Shown here: positions 22,994 through 36,299 of the stretch, piece after piece | Layout of the letters: every line of letters starts with the position of its first letter | Numbering within the stretch: position 1 is the first letter of the stretch | Assembly (NCBI GenBank): GCA_025330725.1 | Contig: JAIWND010000020.1 | Span: 589,333 to 653,332 of the forward strand | Direction: 5' to 3' | DNA length: 64,000 nt | Origin: Chlamydoabsidia padenii | Taxonomy: Eukaryota > Mucoromycota > Mucoromycetes > Mucorales > Cunninghamellaceae | The notes under the pieces: model-generated | What the model saw: the letters and a program-made list of their open reading frames with translations, nothing else | What the model was told of the DNA's origin: nothing | Databases searched by the model: none | Translations under genes and position numbers: made by a program

Positions 22994-23767
22994 AAGTGGG
23001 CCTCTTTTTTTTTTCTCCTTATCATGATCACTTGTGGTCAAGTATTCAATCACCGGCAATGCTCATGCTCCTACCCTTGTGAAGTTATTACAAAGACATA
23101 TCGAGAAAATCGGGGTCTTAAAAATTGTTTTTCGCATAAACCTCAAGGAACCCCCGATCGTCATTAAAAAGAGCAAGAGGGTGAGGTATTCCAAGGTACT
23201 GCCAATGTCTGTTTTTTATTTTTCAGAGGGTACACGGATTTTTTTCTTCTCCCGAAATGGGTTTCTTGCATAATGACACAATGTTTAGCAGAAAGAGGGA
23301 ATGGACACTCGTCTATTTCAAACCCCGGTAACCTCTTGCATGAAGGGACGAAGATTAACCTTTTTGGTAAAGCTAGCGCCTTATTTACAAAAGATACGAA
23401 ACCAATTTTTTTACATGATAGGTTTCTTTATTTTATATAGTAATGGGGGGGTCTATTTTAGGAAGGGTGAGACTAGGAACCTTCTGAGGAGAAGCCGTCA
23501 TTGTTGTTGGATTAGGTTCACACATGAATCAAAGAACGGCGACCACAACATTGTCAACCTAAAGGCTATTGTGCTGATAGTATTAGATGGTGGTTGGTGA
23601 TTAAGGGGAGTAGCAGTAACTAAGGTCTGGAATGCTGTGATCTTTTATTGTCAGATTACTAATAAAGGCGATCAAAATATAAGACAAAGCATTGTTTATT
23701 TCAATCAGTCAATAAAAATTACATGTAGCTAAAACTGTATAAACTAATCAAAGAGCCAAAGAGTCAG
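22994..23767. other. Spacer containing duplicate block B
   Basis: No intact gene. It contains block B of the diverged duplication (about 23200-23690) and T-rich tracts. Plus-strand frames at 23034-23273 and 23301-23600 have no family and no splice structure. Confidence 0.4.
23200..23690. repeat. Diverged duplicate block B (partner at 20.1-20.9 kb)
   Basis: Carries GGGTTTCTTGCATAATGACACAATG, TTTACAAAAGATACGAAACC, GGGGGTCTATTTTAGGAAGG and TACTAATAAAGGCGATCAAAA in the same order as block A. Both blocks also share a GATCTT..ATTG patch before the last landmark. Confidence 0.5.
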
Positions 23768-24775
23768 TCACCCTACGGAAAGACAAAGACAGGTGAGTTA
23801 GTATACATCCTTCCTTATCCATTCCCCTTTTCTACTACTTACCATATAATATAGTCCCAATCTTTTTCAAGATAGATGATGATGATGTAGAGACAATGTC
23901 ATGATCGATATAAGCCTGTTTAATTTTATCCAGTTTACGTCGATAAAAGTCCTTTTCCACCCCTAAAGAATCCCCGATCCCTTTCAATCCATCCAGTTGT
24001 TGTTGCAGATCCATGATAATGTGATTATAAGAAGGAGATTGGATACGTTGTTTTTTGGCTGGTGCGAGACTGGTAAAGGAAACCTCTGTTGGTGTTTCTA
24101 GTGTGGATGATGTGCTGGATAAAGAAGTACAGGATACCAAATCCGATGATTGTCGTCCTATATAAAGTTGGGAGTTGAGTGAGAGAGAATGAGAGAGAAG
24201 AGAATGGACTTACCATGTCGCAGTTTGAGAGGAGAAGGAAGAGACTTTTGTCTTTGAGCAGTGGTGTCCCAGTATAATTTGATCCATTGTAAAAACTCCA
24301 AATTATCCTGAAATCGACATTTAACAAGACGTTGGACGGGAATGATTTTATCAATCCTGAATAAAGAAGATCAGCATCATGTATTTTGTAAAGTAGAGAG
24401 GAAGTTCACTTGCTTGTGTTTTTCAAATGAGCGTTGGAGGATCTTGTAATTGTCAATGAATTCATATTCATGTTTCGCCTTGAATTTGAGCTTGGTTAAT
24501 GGGACATCACCTAATAATAAAGAAGAAGAAGAATAGTATTGAGTTTGTCCTTTAAACGCCATAACATATAACAACCCCCCCCCGTTTTACCATAAATAGA
24601 GTCAATGATTTGAGAATAGGCGATACCTGTTCAAATAAAAGACAAAGAGATTTAAGCATGTGAGAATAATCATGGGTGGGAGGGGGTTACCTGTCCCTAA
24701 TTGTTCCACCTTTATGTACTGAGTAGCCAATAAACGGTTCACCCAAGTGATAAGTTCTGTTCTTGACTCAGGCAT
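23768..24775 (-). CDS. MAL3: EB1-family microtubule plus-end tracking protein (Mal3/Bim1)
   Basis: The ATG at 24775 ([20 protein letters not shown]) opens a calponin-homology domain spread over five or so exons: [40 protein letters not shown] and [19 protein letters not shown] then LQWIKLYW, all close to human EB1. A Ser/Thr-rich linker follows, then the EB homology coiled coil: [20 protein letters not shown] and [11 protein letters not shown]. The last exon adds only a Gly codon and TGA (23768). About 230 residues. There is no acidic EEY/F-type tail, so CAP-Gly partners that read that tail would not bind; some fungal members also lack it. Role: tracks growing microtubule ends and recruits +TIP proteins. 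Promoter element TTTCAAACCCCG lies 121 bp upstream. Confidence 0.93.
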
Positions 24776-24809
24776 TACGATGAGTTAAAAAAAAAAAAAA
24801 AGTAAAGAG

Positions 24810-24845
<36 letters not shown>

Positions 24846-24895
24846 TAAGGGAGATGCGCACACACAAAAAAAAAAAGAGGAGAAGCCAGGAGTTG

Positions 24896-24907
24896 TTTCA
24901 AACCCCG
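24896..24907 (-). promoter_or_regulatory. Recurrent promoter element upstream of EB1 gene
   Basis: TTTCAAACCCCG on the plus strand, i.e. CGGGGTTTGAAA toward the EB1 gene, 121 bp before its ATG. Confidence 0.45.
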
Positions 24908-25051
24908 ATATGCATGATGGACAAGTATACAATAACATGGTTTTTATTGCTGTAGTATATATATACATAAAGAGTTTAAAATGAGATAATATAAAATTAT
25001 AATATCTTGTGTGGAGTGACGGGGGGGTAAATTATATTAACAGAGTGTCTC

Positions 25052-28000
<2,949 letters not shown>

Positions 28001-28258
28001 AAGTCCCACAGTAATAGATGTATTATGTAAAAGAGTAATAAAGGGTGGTGAATTATAGATACGAGTAAGTAAATAAAGACAAAAAAACAGAAGCGTCTAC
28101 GTGTAAAAGGTATAAGGTTTCTATATATGTATGTATATATAAAGATGGGTTGTAAATGCTTTTGCTTTAGGGAGAAGAAGAAGAAGAAGAAGAAGAAAAT
28201 AAAAAGCAAACAACAAAAAATAGGTATATAGGGAATCCAAAAATAATGGCGAAACTCT

Positions 28259-28288
28259 TTTAAAATACCGAGATGTCGGTATTTGAAA
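28259..28288. promoter_or_regulatory. Inverted pair of the recurrent element upstream of GCN5
   Basis: TTTAAAATACCG (28259-28270) and CGGTATTTGAAA (28277-28288) form a near-perfect inverted repeat (11 of 12) with a 6-nt spacer, 259 bp before the GCN5 start and on the far side of RPL41's terminator region. Confidence 0.45.
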
Positions 28289-28498
28289 AACGGAGAAAAT
28301 CAACAGAGTGCACAAGGCAATAAAATAGTTCAAGTGAAGCATACTGTAGTTTTTTATTATTATCACTATGGTATGTTTTCAAATAACAGGTGATGATATA
28401 GATGCATTTCTTTTGTAAAAGAGGTGACTACTAATATAAAGAGATGGAACCTTGACCATAATAGAGAGCCTATTATTGTTCTTTAGGGACGAGTGTGC

Positions 28499-28655
28499 CT
28501 ATTTGGATCTAGCCCGCATCTTCTTTCTCTTGGCCTTGAGACGTCTTTGTCTTTTCTTCTTCCACTTATCTCTCACTATAGTCATAAAATAGATTAGATT
28601 AATATCATGTGTTGATGGATGGATGGATGGATGGATGGATGGATGGGAACTTACT
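28499..28655 (-). CDS. RPL41: 60S ribosomal protein eL41 (start codon split by an intron)
   Basis: Exon 2 (28575..28499) reads TG followed by 24 codons, RDKWKKKRQRRLK..AKRKKM..RARSK and TAG. Exon 1 contributes the A of the ATG at 28655, just before a GTAAGT donor; the 79-nt intron (28654-28576) ends TATAG and holds a (CATC)n run. The spliced product is exactly 25 residues, the size of eL41, and nearly identical to fungal and animal eL41. Too short for ordinary ORF calling. Role: a single basic helix at the ribosomal subunit interface. The element TTTCAAATCCCG (28730-28741) lies 75 bp upstream. Confidence 0.93.
28616..28645. repeat. (GATG)n microsatellite in the RPL41 intron
   Basis: About seven perfect GATG units inside the only intron of RPL41, so length changes would alter intron size but not the protein. 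Confidence 0.8.
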
Positions 28656-28729
28656 GTTACAATCAGAAACGAGTTCGAGGGGAAAGAATCAGATCAGAGA
28701 CCCATTCCCCTTTTTTATTACCCCTATGT

Positions 28730-28741
28730 TTTCAAATCCCG
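28730..28741 (-). promoter_or_regulatory. Recurrent promoter element of RPL41
   Basis: TTTCAAATCCCG on the plus strand (CGGGATTTGAAA toward the gene), 75 bp before the first base of the start codon; a perfect match to the word also found before SMU1. Confidence 0.5.
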
Positions 28742-29275
28742 GCAATAGTCTGTTTTTTGCATAAAGTTAAAAGCCAGTTTCTATCCAAAACATATTGATC
28801 CGTAACAAAAAAAAAAAACTCACTAGAATGAGAGACTTACATAATGAGCAGTATACGATTCCCAAACTTATTTCACACCCCGCTTACCCTCACCTTGAAT
28901 CTTAAGAGAGCACTACTGCCTTAATGGACAAGTGATGGTCATGACAAAAGTGACCAAGAGCAGTCCTTGGCCTATTTCCAACAAACTTTACATAATGGCC
29001 AATGTACCAAGTCGCTTGTATGGAGCAGTATAGCCTCAAAATCGTTTTAACCTGACTTTTGTAAAATAAAAATAAAAAAAGTTGCAGAATGAAATTGACA
29101 GATGAGACCAAACTTAATTAAACGGGTTTGATCTGTCAAAACGAAGTACAAATATGGGTCGGCGGGATTTAAATAGTTATGCAGGCAACATCCACGCAAT
29201 ACATAGTCAAGCCATAGTATTAATGTTTAATTTTATTTTGTTTCGAGTCATTTATGTGTAAAAAAGATATATGTA

Positions 29276-29324
<49 letters not shown>

Positions 29325-29467
29325 AGAGTATTGATGAATAAACGGTGCAATAGGGGATGTCATCTACTACAAAATGGTTAAAGGGATGGGTAAAAAGTAA
29401 ACGAGGGATCTATACAGTATAAAAGAGAGAGGGGGGGGGCATTGATCTAAACTAATAATGATGAGTT
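28742..29467. other. Spacer between RPL41 promoter and the phosphodiesterase 3' end
   Basis: No gene seen. Contains an orphan CGGGATTTAAAT element (29163-29174) and a 44-nt poly-A run (about 29279-29322), the longest homopolymer in the window. Confidence 0.45.
29279..29322. repeat. 44-nt poly-A run
   Basis: The longest of many homopolymer A/T tracts in the window; others include 32353-32386 and 34207-34236. No LINE sequence adjoins it, so it is not obviously a retrotransposition tail. Confidence 0.85.
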
Positions 29468-32040
29468 TTACTGAAGAATACAGTGCCGGAAAACCTTTGT
29501 TTTCTTCTTTCGTTCAGCTGGTTTAGTGGCATGATGTTGTTTTAGTGATGGCAAATTGTCCATGTTGTCGATTGAGGACGATTTTGAAGGTTGCTGTTGA
29601 TTGTTTGCCTTGTTTGGTGATTGAGACTGCTCTGTTCCCAGCTTTAGTGGATCATCAGTATCTAAAAGAGTAATGCAAAATGTTAGTCATCCATTGGGCA
29701 AAAAGTCCAGTTGTCATTTGGGCTACCTGAATTGGCTTTTTTAGTGTTGTATGATGGATCAATAGCTCCTGAATCCACTAGCTTTTGTTTCCTTGATTCC
29801 CATACTTTGCAATTTTTTTCGACGGTGTTCACAATAAACTCCATATCTATTAAAAAGGTGAACAAGTATTAGTATATGATCAATATTCTGTCATGATGTT
29901 CTTACCAGGTAGGACATTAGCCACAGCATCAAATAGTTTCCCAGCCACATTCTTCTTGAATCCCAGTTGAAAGTCTTCCAGAGATATCCTGCCCCGATCA
30001 TTCATTGGTAAGACACATAGACCAAGTTCTCTTTCCAAATCACCTTGAGCAAAGAATTCATCTTGAAGGATTTCTGCCCATTCTTTTGCAACAGGGAATG
30101 GTCTTGCCTATTGATATATATATATATATATATAAAAAGAAGGAATAAGTCATTGTCGTGATATGCTGCAATAGTATACAACTTACACAATTACTTATAT
30201 CAGCACATTTGATAAGAGAGCCACATATCAGTATGATTTCATCCTCAGCTTGATCTTCATTGGATGCATCAATAGGACTGGCATACAATCGTTCCTGTTG
30301 TCTTTGTATCCTATTAACATAATCATCGTGGAGTCCCATATCTGTTGCCAATATACTTTGCACCACAATCTTTCGGAATCGGGTATATTTCGCAGTTGTT
30401 TGCCATTCTGTCAGTGGTCGGAAGCAATGTCGTTGTAGTATATTGAAGAAGACCATGGCATGGAAACTTTCGAGTACCGATCGATCATTATACATGAGTG
30501 ATAAGGGAGTAGCTGTTCTGATCTATAAAAGAGAAAGGGTAAATATTTTTGATTTACAAGTTCCATACTTACCATAAACATATTGTTCACACCAGGATGA
30601 CCCACATCATGACCGATACTAGCTAGAACCAAAGCGAGGACATCAAGAGGAGAGAAGAGATCTTTCATAGTACCATTCTTGTCCAACCAATCATAATTAC
30701 CACGTTGCTTTTTAGTTGCCAAGTCGGGTGATGCTTGAGAATCCATAGGAGAGAGGATACCCAAACGACATAAAAAGCAAAAGATGGATTGCATCACGTC
30801 AACAGCATGTTGGAAGTTGTGATAAGGGTTCAAAGGTTGATACATGTTGGCCACATCGAATAAAAAGTCATATAAATCATCTATATTTGAGATAAGAAAG
30901 GTGAGATGAGTATCATCATGCATGAGTGAGTGAGTGAGTGAGAAAAGTGATTTACTGTCAGATATCGGAAATTCGTTTAAACCGGGTAGCGCCAAAACAT
31001 GTCTAAGGACCAAGAATGTACATTGCAGTAATTCATAATTCTTGAGTTCAAATGGCGCAAATTTCCAGCTTGAAAGTCGAGCCTTTAGTTGATCATCCGA
31101 ATCCCTGTTAAAAACCACAACAATGAATGAGTATCATCCATTTTCCCTGTTCACTAATTACTTTTACCTTGATATTTTCTTCATGTCCGATCGAGTAATG
31201 GTGCTATCAGACTTGAAAAAGTTTGATATACTTTGGTCGATACTAATAAAGAAGAAGATGAGTATAAAAAGTAAATTAATCAATAGAATAATCCTACTTA
31301 CAGGTTATGATTAACTTGGCCCAAGGATTGCAATCGCTGTTCAAACTTTTTCCACATTTTCCCTCGGTTTGTATTCGAATCTGTAGAGTCTTTTGCAGCA
31401 ATATCAAAAGAGGAGGATTGTCGATGGTCTTTTCGTCGTTGCCGTATGTTTGCCCGAAGTGTGTTCTAAAAGTAAATCATAAATAAGGTTAAGTGGATCA
31501 AAGTTACATTAAAAACTTACCAAAAACAGAGTGGTCACTACATCCAGACGTAACGGTTTGAGAATATAGTTGACAGCACCATGATCAAGACACTCCAACA
31601 TATAGTCATTCGACTTTGACGATGAATACACTATATAAACAACCCAGTTAGCTCGTTACTGTATAAACCTCATCTTCTTTACCTATTGGTGCAACATGTT
31701 GGAGCGCGCCTAGGCTTAATGCAAACCGAATAGATTCCAATGTATCATAAAGATCCTCTTTCGAGTAGACAGAATCATCCAAAATCACCAGTGTAGAAGA
31801 TCCATCCCTCTTATTTCGATTATGAGCTTGAAGTATCCCCACAATATCAGTTTGAGTCGGTACAAAAGTCACTAAGGATAAATATAAAAAAAAAAAAAAT
31901 CCACGTGAGAAAAAACATTCTTTATTTTATTTTATTCTTTGCTACTTACCATAGGTAAAAGTGGAGTGTAGTAAAGAAAAGGAATCGTCCGAGTTTTGAG
32001 CATCGGCCACGACAAGGACAGAGCATTGACTGGCATCCAT
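29468..32040 (-). CDS. Class I cyclic-nucleotide phosphodiesterase with N-terminal receiver-like domain and C-terminal CaaX box
   Basis: The ATG at 32040 starts MDASQCSVLVVADAQ; residues 1 to about 130 resemble a response-regulator receiver: strand then DDS at STLVILDDSV (candidate phospho-Asp), Ser in VYSSSKSND and Lys in NYILKPL. After a linker comes the PDE catalytic domain: NPYHNFQHAVDVMQ, ASIGHDVGHPGVNN, SVLESFHAMVFF, SILATDMGLH and KCADISNCV supply the HNxxH, HDxxH and metal-binding His/Asp residues; FFAQGDLERELGL continues the domain. The gene ends at 29468 with FRHCILQ, a C-I-L-Q CaaX box. About ten exons, roughly 650-700 residues. Role: hydrolyses cAMP (and/or cGMP). The receiver-PDE order recalls Dictyostelium RegA; prenylation is inferred from the last four residues. 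Confidence 0.9.
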
Positions 32041-32353
32041 TTATGTTGTCGGATAATAAAATACAAGCTTGTGTCGCTTTTTCTTGTTGTGTTGGAGTGA
32101 ATATACAAGGTTGAATATGAGCAACAAGTCAAAGCCGTTTTTGCCTAAATGATAAAAGGCATGTATCGAGTTGGTAAAGAATGGTCGTGTTTTCGTTTTT
32201 AAATGGACTTACCAATGCGACAGTACGTCAATGTCAGTAATCAATAAGGATATCGAAAGGCTGACTATTAAAGTTATCCTTTGTACAAAAAGACGAGTAA
32301 TTAGAGTATAGTAGACAGAGAATATTCTATAGAAAGAAGAAGAAATTGAAATG

Positions 32354-32392
<39 letters not shown>

Positions 32393-34104
32393 CTAAAGAC
32401 CTTGGATTTTTTTTTCCGAATAGATTTTGCGGGGGTCGGGAATTGAAAACTATGTTCATGCCGAATCGAGTGATGTCTTTTTATCAGAATAATACGGTAA
32501 TTAAGTGAGGGTACATATCTAAGCATGACATATAAACATAATTCGTGTTTTCAAAGAATACATAGAGAAAAAAAAAGGAGAGCGACTGAAACGTTTTCTG
32601 CCTATTTGCTGTTACCAATATGCTGGATAGACAGACAATGAATGATTGGACGATGTTTAAAAAAGGATCAGAGAGTGATCCTATCACCATGTCGTCATTG
32701 AATCATCATAAAGCAGATGGTATTAACACAGAAAAATCTACTGATATCATAATTTAGGTTTCTGATTCACCATTGTCTTTTTTTTTTTTTTAAGAGTTTG
32801 ACTTGAACCAATCCGGTTGGTGATGTATTTGGAAACAGGAGCGATTCGGGATTTGAATTTGCACGTATCGATACAAAAAAAAAAAGCGAGATTTGACAGT
32901 ACCATTTGTCCCTGCCACTTGAACCTTTCCAAATCATGTCGATTTCATCGATAATGTTGATGGAAAGGAATAAAGAAGGACTTTACTGAAACGATCCGAT
33001 GATGATGTATCCAGAAAAGGTGGGATGTTGGAAATTTATGGAGATTTGAAATCCCGACAGGGGACACCTGAAAAGGAACAGGTGGTTTTTTTTTTTTCAT
33101 TGCTCTTCCTCTTTCTCTTTTACCAACAATGACCGCCTAAAAAAAATCGAGTTCGAAAACTTGTGAAAGTTGTCATTGGTCTTTTGTGCTGGTAAGATTA
33201 TGGACCAAATGTTCATATGATAACATGAATATACTCGCTCTTTTTTTTTTTTTTTTTTTTTTTGGCTAGGCTCGACCATGTCATCAATGCACCTGGCTGA
33301 ATCCTGCACCACCACTTTATTCTCCTGGTTTGTTTTATACTCATCTCCGGTGAAACCATATGCCTGATGGTGATATTGCTTATAGTCCTGCTATCTAGCT
33401 CAAAAGACAACTTGTAAGTAAATAAAGGGGTGTTAACAAACGACTCACTTTATAGATATATATATTACATGCAGTGGTGGAGATCAAGTGCTTCTTATTA
33501 TATGCCTAGTACCTTGATTGTGGAATATAAAGAATGCTCACGGAGGACCTGGCAATGTGAATTATTGGTTTCGACACCAAGACTCAATTGGATGCATCTC
33601 AAGATCAAAGCTATGAATACTCAATGGATCAATTTGATCGGACTGGGTTAGTGTGAGATCATCACGGTATCTCCTACTCGTACTATTATTCCAGGCAAGT
33701 CAGTATAACTTGATGGGTTTGCTGTATTTACTTGACTTTTTTTTTTGTGTGTGTGGGGGGACTAATTAGATGGTAGTTTAAAGCGTACTCGTCTTCATGG
33801 TGTCCGTGAAGGTAGCGATCTTTCTGCTCTTCCTATTGATTATCCAAATATACTTGTCAATAGTGTTTAAACTTATAGTGCCCCTTCCCCTCTGCTACTA
33901 CATATAATTCATTTTCTCCGTATTAACTTATCTCTTAATACACATATACTATCTTTTAGTTATAGAATTCTTTGTATCAAACACTATTGTAAATAAAAGC
34001 ATTATTATCATATAAACAAACACAAACGCATTTTTCATGTTGCGGGTTTTATTAGGTTAACAGGGAATACTATGCTATATATATATAATCAACAATTATA
34101 AAGA
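32041..34104. other. Spacer with promoter elements, homopolymers and a probable gene relic
   Basis: CGGGAATTGAAA at 32437-32448 may serve the phosphodiesterase. A 34-nt poly-A lies near 32353. CGGGATTTGAAT (32847-32858) and TTTGAAATCCCG (33045-33056) are further copies. The part from about 33240 to 33870 is described as a relic below. The rest shows nothing. Confidence 0.4.
33240..33870 (+). pseudogene. Probable decayed gene, family unknown
   Basis: Plus-strand blocks with protein-like composition: CHQCTWLNPAPPLYSPGLFY (followed by a stop), LIVEYKECSRRTWQCELLVS and STPRLNWMHLKIKAMNTQW, and a final block after a TTAG acceptor (33774), SLKRTRLHGVREGSDLSALP then IDYPNILVNSV and a stop at 33870. 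Donor-like GTAAGT occurs at about 33414. Stops prevent one continuous model, and a TTTGAAATCCCG element sits upstream. Not recognised. Confidence 0.35.
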
Positions 34105-34203
34105 CTATACTATATTGTAATATCGCATAAGGAGGGTCATCGAGATACAAAAGGTAAGGATGGATGCGGTGATGCAAGTAAACCAGGTCAAATCCTATAT
34201 TAT

Positions 34204-34241
<38 letters not shown>

Positions 34242-36183
34242 AATTAAGGCACGCCTGCTAATGTTAGTTGTCATTTATTACCTCGGTTAGTTGCCCCGGT
34301 ACTATATATAAATAGATGTAAAAAGTGAGTAGATGGTAAGCCCATGTGTGTATCTGACCTACCTTGGACATTCATTCCCCAAAGACCTGTCACGAGATTC
34401 ATTGGGATCAAGACACTACCCAAAGCCGTCAATTTCGACAAGATATCGTTGATTTCATTGTTGGTTTGTGTCATTTCAATCGAGATGTGTGCCAAATAAT
34501 TACTGTGGGATCTTGATGAGATTTTTTCATAATGATTGAGTGATTGAAGCATAGTGAGGAGATGATCTACAAGATACACAATATCCATTAACAAATTCCT
34601 CATCCTATAAATGTACATTTTTCTTTTACCTTGTACATCACCGAGGAAGAGTGATACTTCAGTACTGAGTTCAGGTCGTGTCGCATCCTCCGGTTTGGTT
34701 TCCCCACGCTTGATCAAAGTTTTCACCACATCCGCTTTTGGCACCAGTAACCTTAAAAGTCCCATCACCCTTTTTCGACAATAGCCAATCCGTCGAAGCA
34801 TATCAGATTGTTCCGTTTCCTTCAAGATGAGTACTAGTTCGTCAATCGAGTCTACTTGGAATTCGATCGATTTGTTCAATGGTGCAAACGAATCAGTGAT
34901 TTCATCCAATAGACCATAACATATCCAATCTATGTATAAACCAAAGATTAAAAATAAAAATAAAAATAAAGTGGGGTTACATAAATAGAAAATATTACCT
35001 GGAGACACATTAATATAATCCCGTAGTTGCTTGATTCTTTTCCGGACATTGTGAGGATGTGGTGTTGGCCTAAAATGGAACTATGTGATGCAACAGATCA
35101 TATTAATATAAATACATACATGGTTTAAAACATTCTTACCGTCAAGACCCCTTCCTTCAACACCACAATGTAGATCGCCAATGGTTGTAAATACATAGGG
35201 GACGATGGATCTTGTTCAAAACTTCGGAAGCAGATAAAGTAGTAATTGGGGAAGACTTCGCATTTTTCTTGTTGTTCTTCCATGATGATATCTTCTTCAG
35301 TCAAAGGATGTATTCGAAAGGCCTACCAAAGAGTCAAATTGTCAGTCATATCTAGTTTCATTATTATTGTCTTACCTGGCACACTGTTCGCATTTCAGTA
35401 TCTGAAGGATTCAATAGATCGATCCAAAAGCATCCTTTTTTGAGCATATCACTGAACAAGACACCTTCAGGAGGAATTTCACAAAGATACCTGGCATGAA
35501 TAGTCGATGGTTCGGCAGTTGAATAATAGGAGATTCGGTTGGCTTCACTGTTATCCATTCCAGAGTACTATTAAATCCCCATTAGAGTCAACCCGTCTTT
35601 TTGTACCACCTTTATATATATATATATATACCTTTTGACAATCCCCATAGAAGCTATATCTTCTTGGATCAGTCACGGTGGATAAACGGCGTCGTCGAAA
35701 GGTCGTCTTTGGCGTTTTAATCGTCAGGGCTTCTTGTTCAATATGAGTGTCCAACAAGATATAGTCAATATCAATTTGGTCTTTCCGATCCATGGTGGCT
35801 AGGTAAACGTCATCTTGTCCGTCATCATCGTCCGGTCGTGATCCCGTGGTTTCAGTGTCAGAGTTGTATTCTGTTGTTGCTCCATACGTGAGATTCCGGT
35901 TGTTGTTGTTGTTGTAAGATGAAGCCATGTCAATATGTTGAGAGCCTAGTAAAGGTCGAGTGAGATGACTGGGTGAAGAACACAAATAAGGCTGGTCCAC
36001 TAATATCGGTCCTTGTTCCTACCACAAAAACAAAGAGAAGAATTAGCAAAGAACAAGTTTATATCAAGAAGGGATGGAACTTACACTAGTTGAATGTGAG
36101 GGCAGATTCGTATTGGATGTTGATGATGGTATCAACGAATATGGGTAATCATTGGTCTTATTATACCTTTTTGACTTTTTCAT
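34105..36183 (-). CDS. CorA-type magnesium transporter (Mnr2/Alr family)
   Basis: The ATG at 36183 gives a Ser/Asn-rich cytosolic N-terminus (MKKSKRYNKTNDYPYSLIPS). Later exons: FWIDLLNPSDTEMRTVC and FRIHPLTEEDII, typical of the CorA fold, and SIDELVLILKETEQSDMLRR in the long helix. The first membrane helix is LTALGSVLIPMNLVTGLWGM with the invariant GMN (WGMNV). The second helix is in the last exon, LTWFTCITASILTFCISMTL, reached only if the intron with the poly-A/T run (34207-34236) is removed; stop at 34105. Without that splice the frame ends early after VPGQLTE. About 500 residues. Role: pentameric Mg2+ channel; the VPGQ..LTWF order is closest to yeast Mnr2, a vacuolar member. Membrane location is inferred by family. 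Confidence 0.9.
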
Positions 36184-36299
36184 TGTGTGTATGGAAGAGA
36201 CAAAAGGGAAACAAGGTCGTTTTTTTAAAATCAGAATGTTGAGGGTTTTATTTTCAAGTGCCGCAGCTGGTGCGTGCATAAAAAAAAAAAGCAACTAGC

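Noticed and set aside
29279..29322. Long poly-A run as a retrotransposon tail
   Set aside because: No LINE or processed-gene sequence lies next to it; similar runs occur inside introns throughout the window.
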